From Chloroflexota bacterium (GTDB lineage: Bacteria; Chloroflexota; Dehalococcoidia; JABGRK01), in contig JABGRK010000011.1 of the NCBI GenBank assembly GCA_018648325.1, forward strand, positions 147,578-211,577: DNA of 64,000 nt, given 5' to 3'. The notes below the pieces were generated by a model. It did no database searches. It was not told the DNA's origin and was given only the letters and a program-made list of their open reading frames with translations. Shown here piece by piece: positions 8,930-17,651 of this stretch (its first letter is position 1; the number at the start of each line of letters is the position of its first letter). A program made the translations under genes and the position numbers.

Positions 8930-10192
8930 TTAAGGCAGTATCGCATCGGCCACCGTATCCGCGACGCTTGCATCCGGAGCCACTATTAGTAGTACGTCGT
9001 CGCCTGAAATCTCTAGATACGTAATCATGTCGCCCGCTCTCCATCCCTTCTTGTACAGTCCATCAACCGCCCATAGCCAGGTGTCATCCGCCCTGTTGTC
9101 CGCATATATGTCGAAGAACTCCTGTGCATCTATCACACTATCCCATACCGAATGTACGACCAGCACTTTATCTCCATTGTCGTCTCTCAGGTAGGCGAAA
9201 CTGTCTCCACCCCAACCGGCAGTAGCCTCCGTTGTTGCCTCCGAGGGTTCAATGAATGCCTCCAGCATATGCTTCAGATCAAATTCGCCCAACGCTCCGG
9301 CTTCTTTTTGATCCCAGCTTCCACCAAGTAATGCCTCTAAATCAGGCAGACCGACTACAATAGGATTATCCCCCGCCGTGTATTTTTCAGGATGCATGAT
9401 CTGCTCCATGGACTTAGGTGGATTGTCGTAGATGCTATTAACGGCATCCCATCCACCATCCTCATAAATACTGAGAACAAACTCACTTCCTTCTCTATAA
9501 GGGAAAATCAGGCTTTCCTTGATAATTTCAGGTGCATTGTCGTATATCGGGCTCTGCATTTCATCGGACTCCTGCACATATATGTCCCGTTCACGCCCAT
9601 TCAATGCTTGCCAGTAAAAAAAGCCCTGAGCAAGTGTGGCATCGCCCTCCATCAGTGATTTGATGCCCATTGAATATTCCGAGTCATCGCCGCTTAGCTC
9701 AAGCAGTGCCTCAATGTCGTAGTGTTGGTCCTGCAAGGCGTGCGTGATTTCATGAGCAAACGTCATTTTGTTTCTTACGCTTAAATGCTGCTCGTCGCTT
9801 ATTACATACATTTTCTTTGTCTTCTGATCGTAGTATCCGGCGATCTGCTCTTTATTAAGATCCAGATAGAGCTGATAGAGGTCCAGGTCTTCCTCAATCA
9901 GTCCCAGCAAAATCAGCAACTCTTTTTGTATAGCCTCTTCCTGCTCATCGTACTCGGCCTCAAAATTACCCTGCAGCTTGTCGTGCAGTTCCTGCCTGGT
10001 AATGAACTCATATTCGATATCGGTCAACTCAGGGAGTTGGCGGTTCTTGGCCACCCAGTTTTTGATTCCGTCCAAAACTTGTTCATTGGTACGTGTGCAC
10101 AAACAACTAAAGTTGATAAGCAAGCTTACAACCAGCAATATCGGTAGTGTAATTGGTATAAATCGTTTTACTGCTTTTCTGATTTTTGCCAC
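8930..10192 (-). CDS. membrane-anchored zincin metallopeptidase, uncharacterised
   Basis: This 420-residue protein begins with a basic stretch and one hydrophobic segment (about residues 12-30, ending FSCLC). That could be a signal anchor or a poor lipobox, so the protein is probably exported. At about residue 147 it has MTFAHEITHALQDQHYD, an HExxH zinc site with flanking residues typical of minigluzincin-like families of unknown role. EGDATLAQGF about 35 residues later may give the third ligand. The C-terminal part (WGGDSFAYLRD, then DGDKVLVVHSVWDS) resembles families seen beside such zincins. The start is GTG inside the 3' end of the preceding gene (25-base overlap), so translation is probably coupled. 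No substrate can be proposed. Confidence 0.7.
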   Translation of the reverse strand: MAKIRKAVKRFIPITLPILLVVSLLINFSCLCTRTNEQVLDGIKNWVAKNRQLPELTDIEYEFITRQELHDKLQGNFEAEYDEQEEAIQKELLILLGLIEEDLDLYQLYLDLNKEQIAGYYDQKTKKMYVISDEQHLSVRNKMTFAHEITHALQDQHYDIEALLELSGDDSEYSMGIKSLMEGDATLAQGFFYWQALNGRERDIYVQESDEMQSPIYDNAPEIIKESLIFPYREGSEFVLSIYEDGGWDAVNSIYDNPPKSMEQIMHPEKYTAGDNPIVVGLPDLEALLGGSWDQKEAGALGEFDLKHMLEAFIEPSEATTEATAGWGGDSFAYLRDDNGDKVLVVHSVWDSVIDAQEFFDIYADNRADDTWLWAVDGLYKKGWRAGDMITYLEISGDDVLLIVAPDASVADTVADAILP

Positions 10193-11025
10193 AATCTACT
10201 CCCATCTGTTATAAATTCGATTGTACCATTTATATCAGTACGAAACACCTGCGTATCGCTCAACCTATCAAGCACATCATTGGAAGGATGTCCGAATTTA
10301 TTATCAGCCCCCACTGATATCACCGCTACGTCCGGGCTTATCACACGTATGAATTTATCACTAATTGATGTGTTCGAACCGTGGTGCGCTACTTTAAGCA
10401 CCTCAGAATTCAGTTCCCAGCCATTATCAATCAGTTTGCGTTCAGCTTGAGTGCCAATGTCCGCCGTAAAAAGAAAGCTTATGTCGTTGTAGACCAGCCG
10501 CAGCACCATGGCGTTGTTATCTATATCAGACGACGTTTCTTCGATGTAGTTTGCTTGCGGATTAATCACCTCCAGGTAGATATTGCCACTCAGGTCTATT
10601 TGACCACCGGCGCTAGCATATGTGGTTTTAATCGCTTTTTCCGATATCAACCGTTGCCACTCACCGTGCGTTGACGAGGTATATTCAACATCTGGTTGAA
10701 CAACTCTCTTTACATCGTACCTGCGCAGCACATCTACCAACCCCGCCAGATGATCGTCGTGGGGATGCGTCAAAATAATCAGGTCTATTGTGTGGTCCCA
10801 GAAGGGGAGTCTTCTACCAAGTTCCAGATTGAGTAGTTCAGGGCTGGTCCCGCCGTCTATCAGTATCGTCTGCCGAGAAGGAGTGCGTATCAGAACAGCG
10901 TCTCCTTGTCCCACATCAAGAAAGTGAACATGAAGTTTATTGTCCGAAACAGCCGACGCTGATGATATCAGTACCACCAATAGCACAACCAGTGGAAATC
11001 CCAGCCATTGCGCAAACTTTTTCAT
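10168..11025 (-). CDS. metallo-beta-lactamase fold protein, ComEC C-terminal-domain-like
   Basis: This 285-residue protein has an N-terminal signal-like hydrophobic segment followed by a metallo-beta-lactamase domain: FLDVGQGDAVLI, THPHDDHLAG (HxHxDH), a later ADIGTQAE and KVAHHGSNTS, and ending with GTIEFITDGSRLW. This pattern is the domain normally fused to the end of ComEC and implicated in degrading the non-transported DNA strand during uptake. Here it is a separate gene whose start overlaps the comEC stop by four bases. The signal segment would place it outside the membrane. Confidence 0.85.
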   Translation of the reverse strand: MKKFAQWLGFPLVVLLVVLISSASAVSDNKLHVHFLDVGQGDAVLIRTPSRQTILIDGGTSPELLNLELGRRLPFWDHTIDLIILTHPHDDHLAGLVDVLRRYDVKRVVQPDVEYTSSTHGEWQRLISEKAIKTTYASAGGQIDLSGNIYLEVINPQANYIEETSSDIDNNAMVLRLVYNDISFLFTADIGTQAERKLIDNGWELNSEVLKVAHHGSNTSISDKFIRVISPDVAVISVGADNKFGHPSNDVLDRLSDTQVFRTDINGTIEFITDGSRLWQKSEKQ

Positions 11026-12590
11026 GGCGCACGCCTGACTAAACGGAATATCCTTTTGCGATTACCAAGAATTATCAGTACGAAACCAGCGATTACGTAA
11101 AAAGCGATAACCGGTGCTGCCGCTACACTATCCATTTCAATTGATGAAAACGACAGCGATGAGAAAAACTCAATTATTTTGATCAGATATGTTAGAGCGA
11201 CCCACGCTGCCCAACCGATCACACGTGCCACTGGAAGTGCGAATATGCCCAAAATGCCCACCAGTGCACTGGTTACAATCACCAGTGGTAATACGGGTAG
11301 TGCCAGAAACGTTGCCGGCAGTGATACCAGCGACACCCGATTAAAGTAGAACGCCACTGCGGGCATGGTAGCCAGCGTCGCCCCCAGCGTTATAGCAACA
11401 CTCTTGTTTATGAAGTTGCCAATATTGCTTAGTGGCTCGTACGATTGTTTGCCGCTCAGGCGTCTGATTGATGATTGCCCCGCTGCTTCAAAATAAGGTG
11501 ATAAAAGCACTATCCCCAACATAGCAAGGAAGCTGAGACGAAATCCCACGTCCCATAGAACATATGGTTGCAGCGCGACCATTATCGCCGCGGTAAGAGC
11601 CAGTGCATTTAGCGACCTGTTGCTCCTGCCGGACCATATTGCAAGCAGGTAAACACTGCTCATTATTGCAGCACGTATCGCCGACGGGTGCATACCGGAG
11701 ATCATGGTATAAAGCCATATGATGATCAGTGGCAGTAGTAGATAGGCAGGTCGGTGCCTGCCAAAAAACCACGCTCCAAGTGCCATAAAAAGTCCGGCCA
11801 TTATTGTGATGTGAATCCCTGATATGGCAATCAGGTGCATTGTGCCCGATATTGCTAGCCCATCCTTGAGGCTATCGGGAATGGTCCCGCGCTTGCCCAG
11901 TAGTATGGCTTGTGCCATCGATGCCTGCGGCTCGTGCAGGGACGAGTTGATTGCGCCTGACATGTCCGTTCTTAGAGTGTATATCCCTCTCAGAATGGCG
12001 TTTCCCTGCCCGCTTTCAATGAGCTGCACATTCGGGTAATAAGCTATTGAGTAGATGCGCTGTCGCTCCAGGTATTCCTTGTAGTTGAAGTCCTCCAATA
12101 CTGGTGGTTCTTCAAGCGTCGCACTGATTTCTATACGGTCGTCATAGTTGTAGTAGGGGAAATCACGATTAATCCCCAGTGCCGGATATTTTTCGGGGTA
12201 CACAAGTATCTTTCCATTGGTTTCTATCCACTCGCTGTCCGGTTTAATCCTCTCAAGTGATATATGAAGCAGAGTATAAGAATCTCTCACCTCAGGATCG
12301 GAATCGATGACTCCCTGCATGGCAGCGTAACTACCGTTGTACGTTTCCAGGTCGTCTTGACCAACAGCGTTTTCGTAACTCTGTATGCGGCTGATTCCGC
12401 CTAATAACGCTATTGAAATAAGCACTAATAACACGATTCGCTTTCCGCTACGCAGCCGTATGAGAAGTAGTATAGATGCGGCGATTGCAGGCAGTGTGAT
12501 GTAAAAGGGCAAATGCAGATTCGATTCAAACAATATTAGTCCGGCGTATATTCCGGCAGTCCAAAAAACGCAAAACAGTATTAGTATCAA
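11022..12590 (-). CDS. comEC: ComEC/Rec2 DNA-uptake channel without the lactamase domain
   Basis: This 522-residue polytopic membrane protein is the predicted channel for single-stranded DNA entry in natural transformation. The first third has an N-terminal OB-like domain after two hydrophobic segments. The competence domain contains HLIAISGIHITIMAGLF, SGMHPSAIRAAIM and LWDVGFRLSFLAMLGIVLLSP, all diagnostic. It ends soon after the last helices (QRRIFRLV-type tail), lacking the C-terminal metallo-beta-lactamase domain that the next, four-base-overlapping gene supplies. comEA is 20 bases upstream, so comEA, comEC and the lactamase protein form one operon. Confidence 0.92.
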   Translation of the reverse strand: MILILFCVFWTAGIYAGLILFESNLHLPFYITLPAIAASILLLIRLRSGKRIVLLVLISIALLGGISRIQSYENAVGQDDLETYNGSYAAMQGVIDSDPEVRDSYTLLHISLERIKPDSEWIETNGKILVYPEKYPALGINRDFPYYNYDDRIEISATLEEPPVLEDFNYKEYLERQRIYSIAYYPNVQLIESGQGNAILRGIYTLRTDMSGAINSSLHEPQASMAQAILLGKRGTIPDSLKDGLAISGTMHLIAISGIHITIMAGLFMALGAWFFGRHRPAYLLLPLIIIWLYTMISGMHPSAIRAAIMSSVYLLAIWSGRSNRSLNALALTAAIMVALQPYVLWDVGFRLSFLAMLGIVLLSPYFEAAGQSSIRRLSGKQSYEPLSNIGNFINKSVAITLGATLATMPAVAFYFNRVSLVSLPATFLALPVLPLVIVTSALVGILGIFALPVARVIGWAAWVALTYLIKIIEFFSSLSFSSIEMDSVAAAPVIAFYVIAGFVLIILGNRKRIFRLVRRAP

Positions 12591-12610
12591 AACTTGTCCT
12601 TAACAACTAT

Positions 12611-13168
12611 CTAAATAGTTATCTTGCCTTTGATCTTGGCAAGTGTACTCTCCCCGATTCCAGAAACGTAGGTTAATTCATCAGCGCTCATATATGGCCC
12701 ATATTCGTTACGGTAATCCACAATCCTTCCGGCTAGTGTTTCCCCTATGCCTGGAAGTGCATCCAACAGCCAGATTTCTGCTGTATTGATGTTGATCCTT
12801 TGCGGTGACTGACTGATGCTGGGAACGTATATAAACGTCCTGTTTTTTGCATCAGCGTTTGTCGATATTGCATCAGTCGCCGCTAAATCGGTATATCCTC
12901 CGGCTGCTGCAATTGCATCATTGATCTCATACCCCAATTGAAGCTCGTAAAACCCCGGCTCTGCTACCTCTCCGCGTATATCTACAGTTAGGGTCGGAGT
13001 TTGCTGGATAGACATCTGTATGAATGTTTTAGACGCAAAATAGCTATTTATAAGTATAACTGATGCGCTGGTGATAGCAATGACTGATAGTATTAGTAGT
13101 GTCATGCGTCTGCGCGAATGCATTCCCATATTCGGCTCTTTCGGGAATTTTTGTAATTCAGGTAGCAA
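12611..13168 (-). CDS. comEA: competence protein ComEA-like, SLBB plus helix-hairpin-helix DNA-binding
   Basis: ComEA is a membrane-tethered receptor that binds incoming double-stranded DNA. This 185-residue protein has one transmembrane segment (about residues 27-46), an SLBB domain (VDIRGEVAEPGFYEL, DAIAAAGGY) and a C-terminal helix-hairpin-helix pair (RININTAEIWLLDALPGIG, then LTYVSGIGESTLAKI). The longest reading starts at TTG 13168. An ATG at 13129 with GAAAGAG upstream is a credible alternative that begins MGMHSRRR. It heads the comEA-comEC operon and is divergent from argF across about 70 bases. Confidence 0.9.
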   Translation of the reverse strand: MLPELQKFPKEPNMGMHSRRRMTLLILSVIAITSASVILINSYFASKTFIQMSIQQTPTLTVDIRGEVAEPGFYELQLGYEINDAIAAAGGYTDLAATDAISTNADAKNRTFIYVPSISQSPQRININTAEIWLLDALPGIGETLAGRIVDYRNEYGPYMSADELTYVSGIGESTLAKIKGKITI

Positions 13169-13180
13169 TAGGGGTTGCGT

Positions 13181-13208
13181 TTGCTTGCCCTTGGTATTAT
13201 CTTATAAT
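13181..13208 (+). promoter_or_regulatory. candidate argF promoter
   Basis: A consensus TATAAT (13203-13208) is preceded at 16 bases by TTGCTT (13181-13186, 3 of 6). It lies 31 bases before the argF ATG, in the short divergent gap with comEA. No arginine-operator palindrome was recognised. Confidence 0.45.
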
Positions 13209-13239
13209 ATACTAAAATTATACATATAAGGAAAGTTAC

Positions 13240-14154
13240 ATGTTAAGCCATTCGCTGGTATCCATAGCCGATCTTGATGCAGCCGACATAACTGGGCTGA
13301 TTGATACTGCCGTGTCTCTAAAAAAACGTGGTCCTATTAAAGACTTTGCCGGTAAGACTCTGGCGCTGCTGTTCGAAAAACCCTCTCTGCGCACCAAGGT
13401 AAGCTTTGATGTGGCAATGTACCAGCTTGGCGGGCATACCGTCTTTATGAGCGATAAAGAGGTGGGTTTAGGGCAACGTGAGCCGGTACGTGATGCTGCT
13501 TTGGTATTGAGCCGCTATGTGGACGTTATATCCGCACGGACGTTTGCCCACAAAACTGTACAGGATCTGGCTAAGTATTCCACTGTTCCGGTAATAAATG
13601 CTCTCTCTGATGAGGAGCACCCGTGTCAGGCTCTGGCTGATCTGCTGACTATACATGAGCATAAGGGTAAGCTTGAGGGGATTAATCTGGCTTATATCGG
13701 CGATGGCAATAATATTGCCGCCAGTTTACTTTTGGCATCAGCGCTGGTTGGTATGAACATCAATCTGGCCTCACCAAATGGATATGAGGTGGATGTAGCC
13801 GTTCAAGCTAAAGCAAAAGAATATGCCGCAATTAGCGGCTCAAAGATAGTGATAACAAATGACATCAGGGAAGTAGCTGCTGGTGCCGATGTATTGTACA
13901 CCGATGTCTGGGCCAGTATGGGCCAGGAGTCCGAATCTGAAAAGCGCAAAAAAGATTTTGCCGGTTATCAGGTCAACACAGGTCTTTTTGCTATTGCTGC
14001 CGGCGATGCTATTTTAATGCACGATTTACCTGCTCATCACGGTGATGAGGTTGAGCATGGTATTATATATGGTGAACGGTCGGTAGTGTTCGATCAGGCT
14101 GAAAACCGCATGCATGCCCAAAAAGCGGTGCTATATAAACTTATTAATACTTAA
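13240..14154 (+). CDS. argF: ornithine carbamoyltransferase
   Basis: This enzyme joins carbamoyl phosphate to ornithine to form citrulline in arginine synthesis. The 304-residue length is normal. The carbamoyl-phosphate loop reads KPSLRTKVSF instead of the common STRTR, followed by EEHPCQALADL (HPCQ) and VLYTDVWASMG for ornithine. The usual HCLPA motif reads HDLPAHHGDEV, with aspartate where the conserved cysteine is expected. The overall pattern still fits ornithine rather than aspartate carbamoyltransferase, but a changed substrate (for example an acetyl- or succinyl-ornithine type) is possible. AAGGAAAG precedes ATG. It is first in a plus-strand series. Confidence 0.85.
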   Translation: MLSHSLVSIADLDAADITGLIDTAVSLKKRGPIKDFAGKTLALLFEKPSLRTKVSFDVAMYQLGGHTVFMSDKEVGLGQREPVRDAALVLSRYVDVISARTFAHKTVQDLAKYSTVPVINALSDEEHPCQALADLLTIHEHKGKLEGINLAYIGDGNNIAASLLLASALVGMNINLASPNGYEVDVAVQAKAKEYAAISGSKIVITNDIREVAAGADVLYTDVWASMGQESESEKRKKDFAGYQVNTGLFAIAAGDAILMHDLPAHHGDEVEHGIIYGERSVVFDQAENRMHAQKAVLYKLINT

Positions 14155-14184
14155 ATCAGATGATGTTTCAGGGGGTGAAACATA

Positions 14185-15303
14185 ATGGGGAAAGATAAAA
14201 ATCCTTTTGAGGCTACCAGTTTGGCCAAATACAATCCTGTTGGTAATGCTGCCAGGCAGGCTCTTGTATGGTCGCCGGAGATCTCCGTTATAGCAGAGTC
14301 CGAACCTTTGCTGATGGAAATCAAGAATATGCTTGATGACAAAGATATATCCGGTGCAAACGAACGTGCCAAGGATGTGTTGGAGTCGCTCAAAAAAATC
14401 GGGAAAAAAGAAAGAAAGATCGTCAGACCTTTTCTTATGCTGATAAGCGGTGATTTTAAGAGCGAAGCTGGTCTGCATGATGATGCCGAGGCGATGTACA
14501 GTGAGGCCGCTAAAGAGGCCAAAAAAGGTGGCGATAAACTGATGTTCTCAGTAGCACAGTGCTTTCTGGGAATGAATATGTGGTCCAGGGGTAAGCTGGA
14601 CGATGCACTCAAGTATTTTGATCAGGCGGTAAAAAACAATAACAGGTATGTTCAGGCCCTTATAAACAAGGGCGTTGCACTTATAGAAAAAGACAAGGCT
14701 AAAAAAGCCGTTGCCGAGTTTGATAAAGCGCTGAAAGTGGATATGAATAATTCGCTGGCATGGGTTAACAAGGGCGCTGCGCTCATACGCATTGGCAAGT
14801 ACAAGGATGCACTTACTTTTCTTGAGATGGCGCTGGCTGCCAACAGAAGTAATGCTTTGGCCAGTTATAACAAGGGCCTGATTATGGAACAAATAAAGAA
14901 ACCCAATGATGCGGCAGCTTGTTACGAGGTCGCCTTTGATAGTAAAGATGAATTGCCGGATAATGGCGAGCAGCTTTATTTTGCATGGGTAAACCTTATG
15001 CTTACTGCAGTGCTGAAGACTATAGCTTCCAACGATATGAAAAAAGCAGATAAGCTTATTTTAGACTTTAAACGTCTTACGGCAAGCGCTGCCAGCGATG
15101 GTGTTGGTGATCGTATCGATGATGCAATTGAAATTTACAAGTCCAATATGAATAAAAAGCAAAAAGAGCATTTCAGCGTTTTTGAGTATAAAATGCAGAC
15201 CGTTCAGGATGCCATGGTGCTGTGGGGTGCGCTTAGGGACTGGGTTTCAAGGAAGTGGCCTGATGATCTAACGGTGGCAAAAGTGTTGAAGGGGGCTTTG
15301 TAA
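14185..15303 (+). CDS. tetratricopeptide-repeat protein
   Basis: This 372-residue soluble protein is without a signal peptide. The middle (about residues 90-265) holds consecutive TPR units with the expected pattern, e.g. GKLDDALKYFDQAVK, DKAKKAVAEFDKALK, GKYKDALTFLEMALA and KKPNDAAACYEVAFD. The N-terminal 60 residues and the C-terminal 90 residues match nothing I recognise. TPRs make protein-protein contacts; no partner is evident. The stop is directly followed (one base) by the PIN-domain gene, so the two are translated together. Confidence 0.8.
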   Translation: MGKDKNPFEATSLAKYNPVGNAARQALVWSPEISVIAESEPLLMEIKNMLDDKDISGANERAKDVLESLKKIGKKERKIVRPFLMLISGDFKSEAGLHDDAEAMYSEAAKEAKKGGDKLMFSVAQCFLGMNMWSRGKLDDALKYFDQAVKNNNRYVQALINKGVALIEKDKAKKAVAEFDKALKVDMNNSLAWVNKGAALIRIGKYKDALTFLEMALAANRSNALASYNKGLIMEQIKKPNDAAACYEVAFDSKDELPDNGEQLYFAWVNLMLTAVLKTIASNDMKKADKLILDFKRLTASAASDGVGDRIDDAIEIYKSNMNKKQKEHFSVFEYKMQTVQDAMVLWGALRDWVSRKWPDDLTVAKVLKGAL

Positions 15304-15304
15304 A

Positions 15305-15682
15305 ATGCGTGAAGAAGTAGTGGATACAAGCGTTTTTCTGTCGTCCCTGGTTGCTGATGATGAGAAACACAATGAAGCTATAGCGCTGATGGAGGAAATG
15401 GACAAGGAAGAGACTATTTTCCATGTGCCCTCTCTGGTTATACTAGAGATAATCGCTACTCTGTCACGGCTTGCCGGGGTTGAGGAAGCGCGTGAGGCCA
15501 AAAACGTTATTGACTTCTGGATCGACAGGGGCAAGATAAAAGTGCACCACTTCGATCTGAAGCAGATGGATGAGGCTGTTGAGATAGCACTGAACCGCAG
15601 GTTGCATCTTGCCGATGCTGTTGTCATACAGCTTGCCGAAGAGAGGGGCCTGCCTCTTATCAGTATGATGAGAAAATCATGA
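15305..15682 (+). CDS. PIN-domain ribonuclease-like protein
   Basis: This 125-residue PIN domain is of VapC size. Acidic residues expected in the active site are visible: VVDTSVFLSSL (first aspartate), PSLVILEIIATL (glutamate) and LHLADAVVIQLA (aspartate). The fourth acidic position, usually within a TFD-like strand near the end, reads LISMMRKS and is not obvious. No VapB-type antitoxin is adjacent. The gene sits between a TPR gene and der, overlapping der by four bases (ATGA). That housekeeping placement argues against a simple toxin-antitoxin pair. Confidence 0.75.
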   Translation: MREEVVDTSVFLSSLVADDEKHNEAIALMEEMDKEETIFHVPSLVILEIIATLSRLAGVEEAREAKNVIDFWIDRGKIKVHHFDLKQMDEAVEIALNRRLHLADAVVIQLAEERGLPLISMMRKS

Positions 15683-17001
15683 CCAAACCAGTTGTCGCAA
15701 TAGTGGGCAGACCCAACGTAGGGAAGTCCACTCTTTTCAACCGCATAGCCGGACGCTCCATCGCCATCGTAGAAGATCTGCCCGGTACCACCAGAGACCG
15801 CGTGTACCAGGATGTAGCATGGCAAGATCGCGTGTTCGTTTTGGTTGACACGGGTGGGCTTGAGATCTCAACCGACGATGATATTGGGAAAATGGTCAGG
15901 GCACAGGTAGAAATCGCTATCGCCGAGGCCGACGTTATTGTCTTTCTGGTCGATGTTACCGACAGTGTTACCATACCCGATAAAGAGATTGCCGAAGTCT
16001 TGCGTCGGTCGGATAAACAGGTACTTTTGGTAGTAAATAAATGCGATAACTGGTCGCGCCGTGATCACCTCGCCGAGTTCTACGAACTTTCAGTGGGCGA
16101 ACCCGTTGCTATAAGTGCGCATCATGCCATCGGCACCACCGACCTATTGGACGCTGTAACAGCAATGCTTCCCAGTGGTGAAGAACAGCCGGAGCAGCTG
16201 GCTGACAAGATGAAAGTTGCCATTGTTGGCCGGCCCAACGTTGGCAAATCCATGTTGCTCAATTCCATTCTTGGTGAGGATCGTTCCATCGTCAGCGATG
16301 TTGCCGGCACAACGCGTGATGCAATAGATACCATCGTTGAATATGAGGGTGAGCAGGTGGTTCTCATCGACACAGGCGGTATACGCCGCCGCGGACGCAT
16401 TGATCGCGGGATAGAAAAATACAGCGTTTTGCGTGCGATAAGGGCCATTGACCGCGCTGATATCGCCATTTTAGTGCTGGATGTCACCGATCCGCTGGCG
16501 GCACAGGACATGCATATTGCTGGATATGTGCACGACGCCTTAAAGGGCATGGTAGTGGTGGTTAATAAGTGGGATCTGGCAATTGAACTGGATATAGAGG
16601 CTCCTCATCTTACGCAGGTAATAGCTGCCAAACTTAAATTCTTCCCCGATGTGTCCATAATATACACCTCGGCGCTAAACGGCGAGGGAGTAACCGATGT
16701 ACTAAAATACTCTAAAAAAGTGTTTGAGGAGCGCAATAAGAGATTTACTACGCCACAGGTTAACAAGGTGATAAAGGAGGCTCTTATAACACATAGCCCG
16801 CGTACGGTAAAAGGCCGACGCCTTAATGTATTGTACGCAACCCAGAGTGAAGTTAATCCTCCAACATTTGTACTTTTCGTAAACGACAGCAACCTGCTGC
16901 ATTTTTCTTATAAAAGGTATCTTGAGAACAAGTTGCGTGATGCTTTTGGTTTCAAGGGAACTCCGCTAAATCTAATCTTTAAAAACAGGGGTGAAAAGTG
17001 A
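15679..17001 (+). CDS. der: ribosome-assembly GTPase Der (EngA)
   Basis: Der is an essential GTPase with two tandem G domains that matures the 50S subunit. The 440 residues include G1 motifs GRPNVGKSTLFN (about residue 9) and GRPNVGKSMLLN (about 184), G3 motifs DTGGLE and DTGGIRRRG, G4 motifs NKCD and NKWD, and a C-terminal KH-like domain (VNKVIKEALITHSPRTVKGRRL). The length is standard. It overlaps the PIN gene at its start and plsY at its end by four bases each, which indicates a coupled operon. Confidence 0.97.
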   Translation: MTKPVVAIVGRPNVGKSTLFNRIAGRSIAIVEDLPGTTRDRVYQDVAWQDRVFVLVDTGGLEISTDDDIGKMVRAQVEIAIAEADVIVFLVDVTDSVTIPDKEIAEVLRRSDKQVLLVVNKCDNWSRRDHLAEFYELSVGEPVAISAHHAIGTTDLLDAVTAMLPSGEEQPEQLADKMKVAIVGRPNVGKSMLLNSILGEDRSIVSDVAGTTRDAIDTIVEYEGEQVVLIDTGGIRRRGRIDRGIEKYSVLRAIRAIDRADIAILVLDVTDPLAAQDMHIAGYVHDALKGMVVVVNKWDLAIELDIEAPHLTQVIAAKLKFFPDVSIIYTSALNGEGVTDVLKYSKKVFEERNKRFTTPQVNKVIKEALITHSPRTVKGRRLNVLYATQSEVNPPTFVLFVNDSNLLHFSYKRYLENKLRDAFGFKGTPLNLIFKNRGEK

Positions 17002-17648
17002 GCGCCTGGCTATACATTCTGGTAATTGCAATCGGCTATTTGCTGGGCGCTATACCGTTTGGTCTAGTTATCGGCAGGCTTCGTCGCGGTGTAGATGTGC
17101 GGCAGTATGGCAGCGGAAAAACAGGTGTTGCTAATGTAACGCGTACTGCGGGTAAAGGCGCAGGCGTACTGGTGTTCATACTGGATATCGGAAAAGGCGC
17201 AGCAGTTGCTATAATTGCCAGAGCTATTGCCGGATGGTGGACGGGCGCTGCATGGTATCCGGCCGCGGGAGCGGCAGCATTTGCCGCCATGATAGGGCAT
17301 AGCTGGTCAGTTTACATAAAGTTCAAGGGTGGCCGAGGTGTTACCGTTGGTGTAGGTGGACTGCTCGGTATGTACTGGCCGATAGGTCTGACCTGTCTTG
17401 TGGTGTTCTTCATAGTAGTTGTTCGTACAAAGTATATATCGCTTGCCTCGATGGTTGCGGCAAGCGCGTCAATATGGATCTCCATCCCAATGATAGCTCT
17501 AACTACTTTATCGGGCTGGTATCTGATATTCGGAATAGCAGGCACAACCCTGATAGTCTATCGCCACCGTGATAATATAAAAAGACTTCTTACCGGTACC
17601 GAACGCAAGGCTGGTCAAAAAGTAGATATTGAAAGTAGCGAGGCTTAA
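16998..17648 (+). CDS. plsY: glycerol-3-phosphate acyltransferase PlsY
   Basis: PlsY transfers the acyl group from acyl-phosphate to glycerol-3-phosphate, the first step of phospholipid synthesis. The 216-residue integral membrane protein shows the conserved YLLGAIPFGLVIGR near the start, QYGSGKTGVANVTRTAGK (the SG.NxG.TN-type loop, here with GKTGVANV) and GHSWSVYIKFKGGRGVTVGVGG. About five to six hydrophobic helices alternate with these loops. The start is GTG overlapping der, and gpsA, which makes its substrate, is three bases downstream. Confidence 0.93.
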   Translation: MSAWLYILVIAIGYLLGAIPFGLVIGRLRRGVDVRQYGSGKTGVANVTRTAGKGAGVLVFILDIGKGAAVAIIARAIAGWWTGAAWYPAAGAAAFAAMIGHSWSVYIKFKGGRGVTVGVGGLLGMYWPIGLTCLVVFFIVVVRTKYISLASMVAASASIWISIPMIALTTLSGWYLIFGIAGTTLIVYRHRDNIKRLLTGTERKAGQKVDIESSEA

Positions 17649-17651
17649 GCA

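Noticed and set aside
8443-9024. 193-residue plus-strand frame across the rph/metallopeptidase junction
   Set aside because: It is antisense to two well-supported genes and lacks any recognisable motif.
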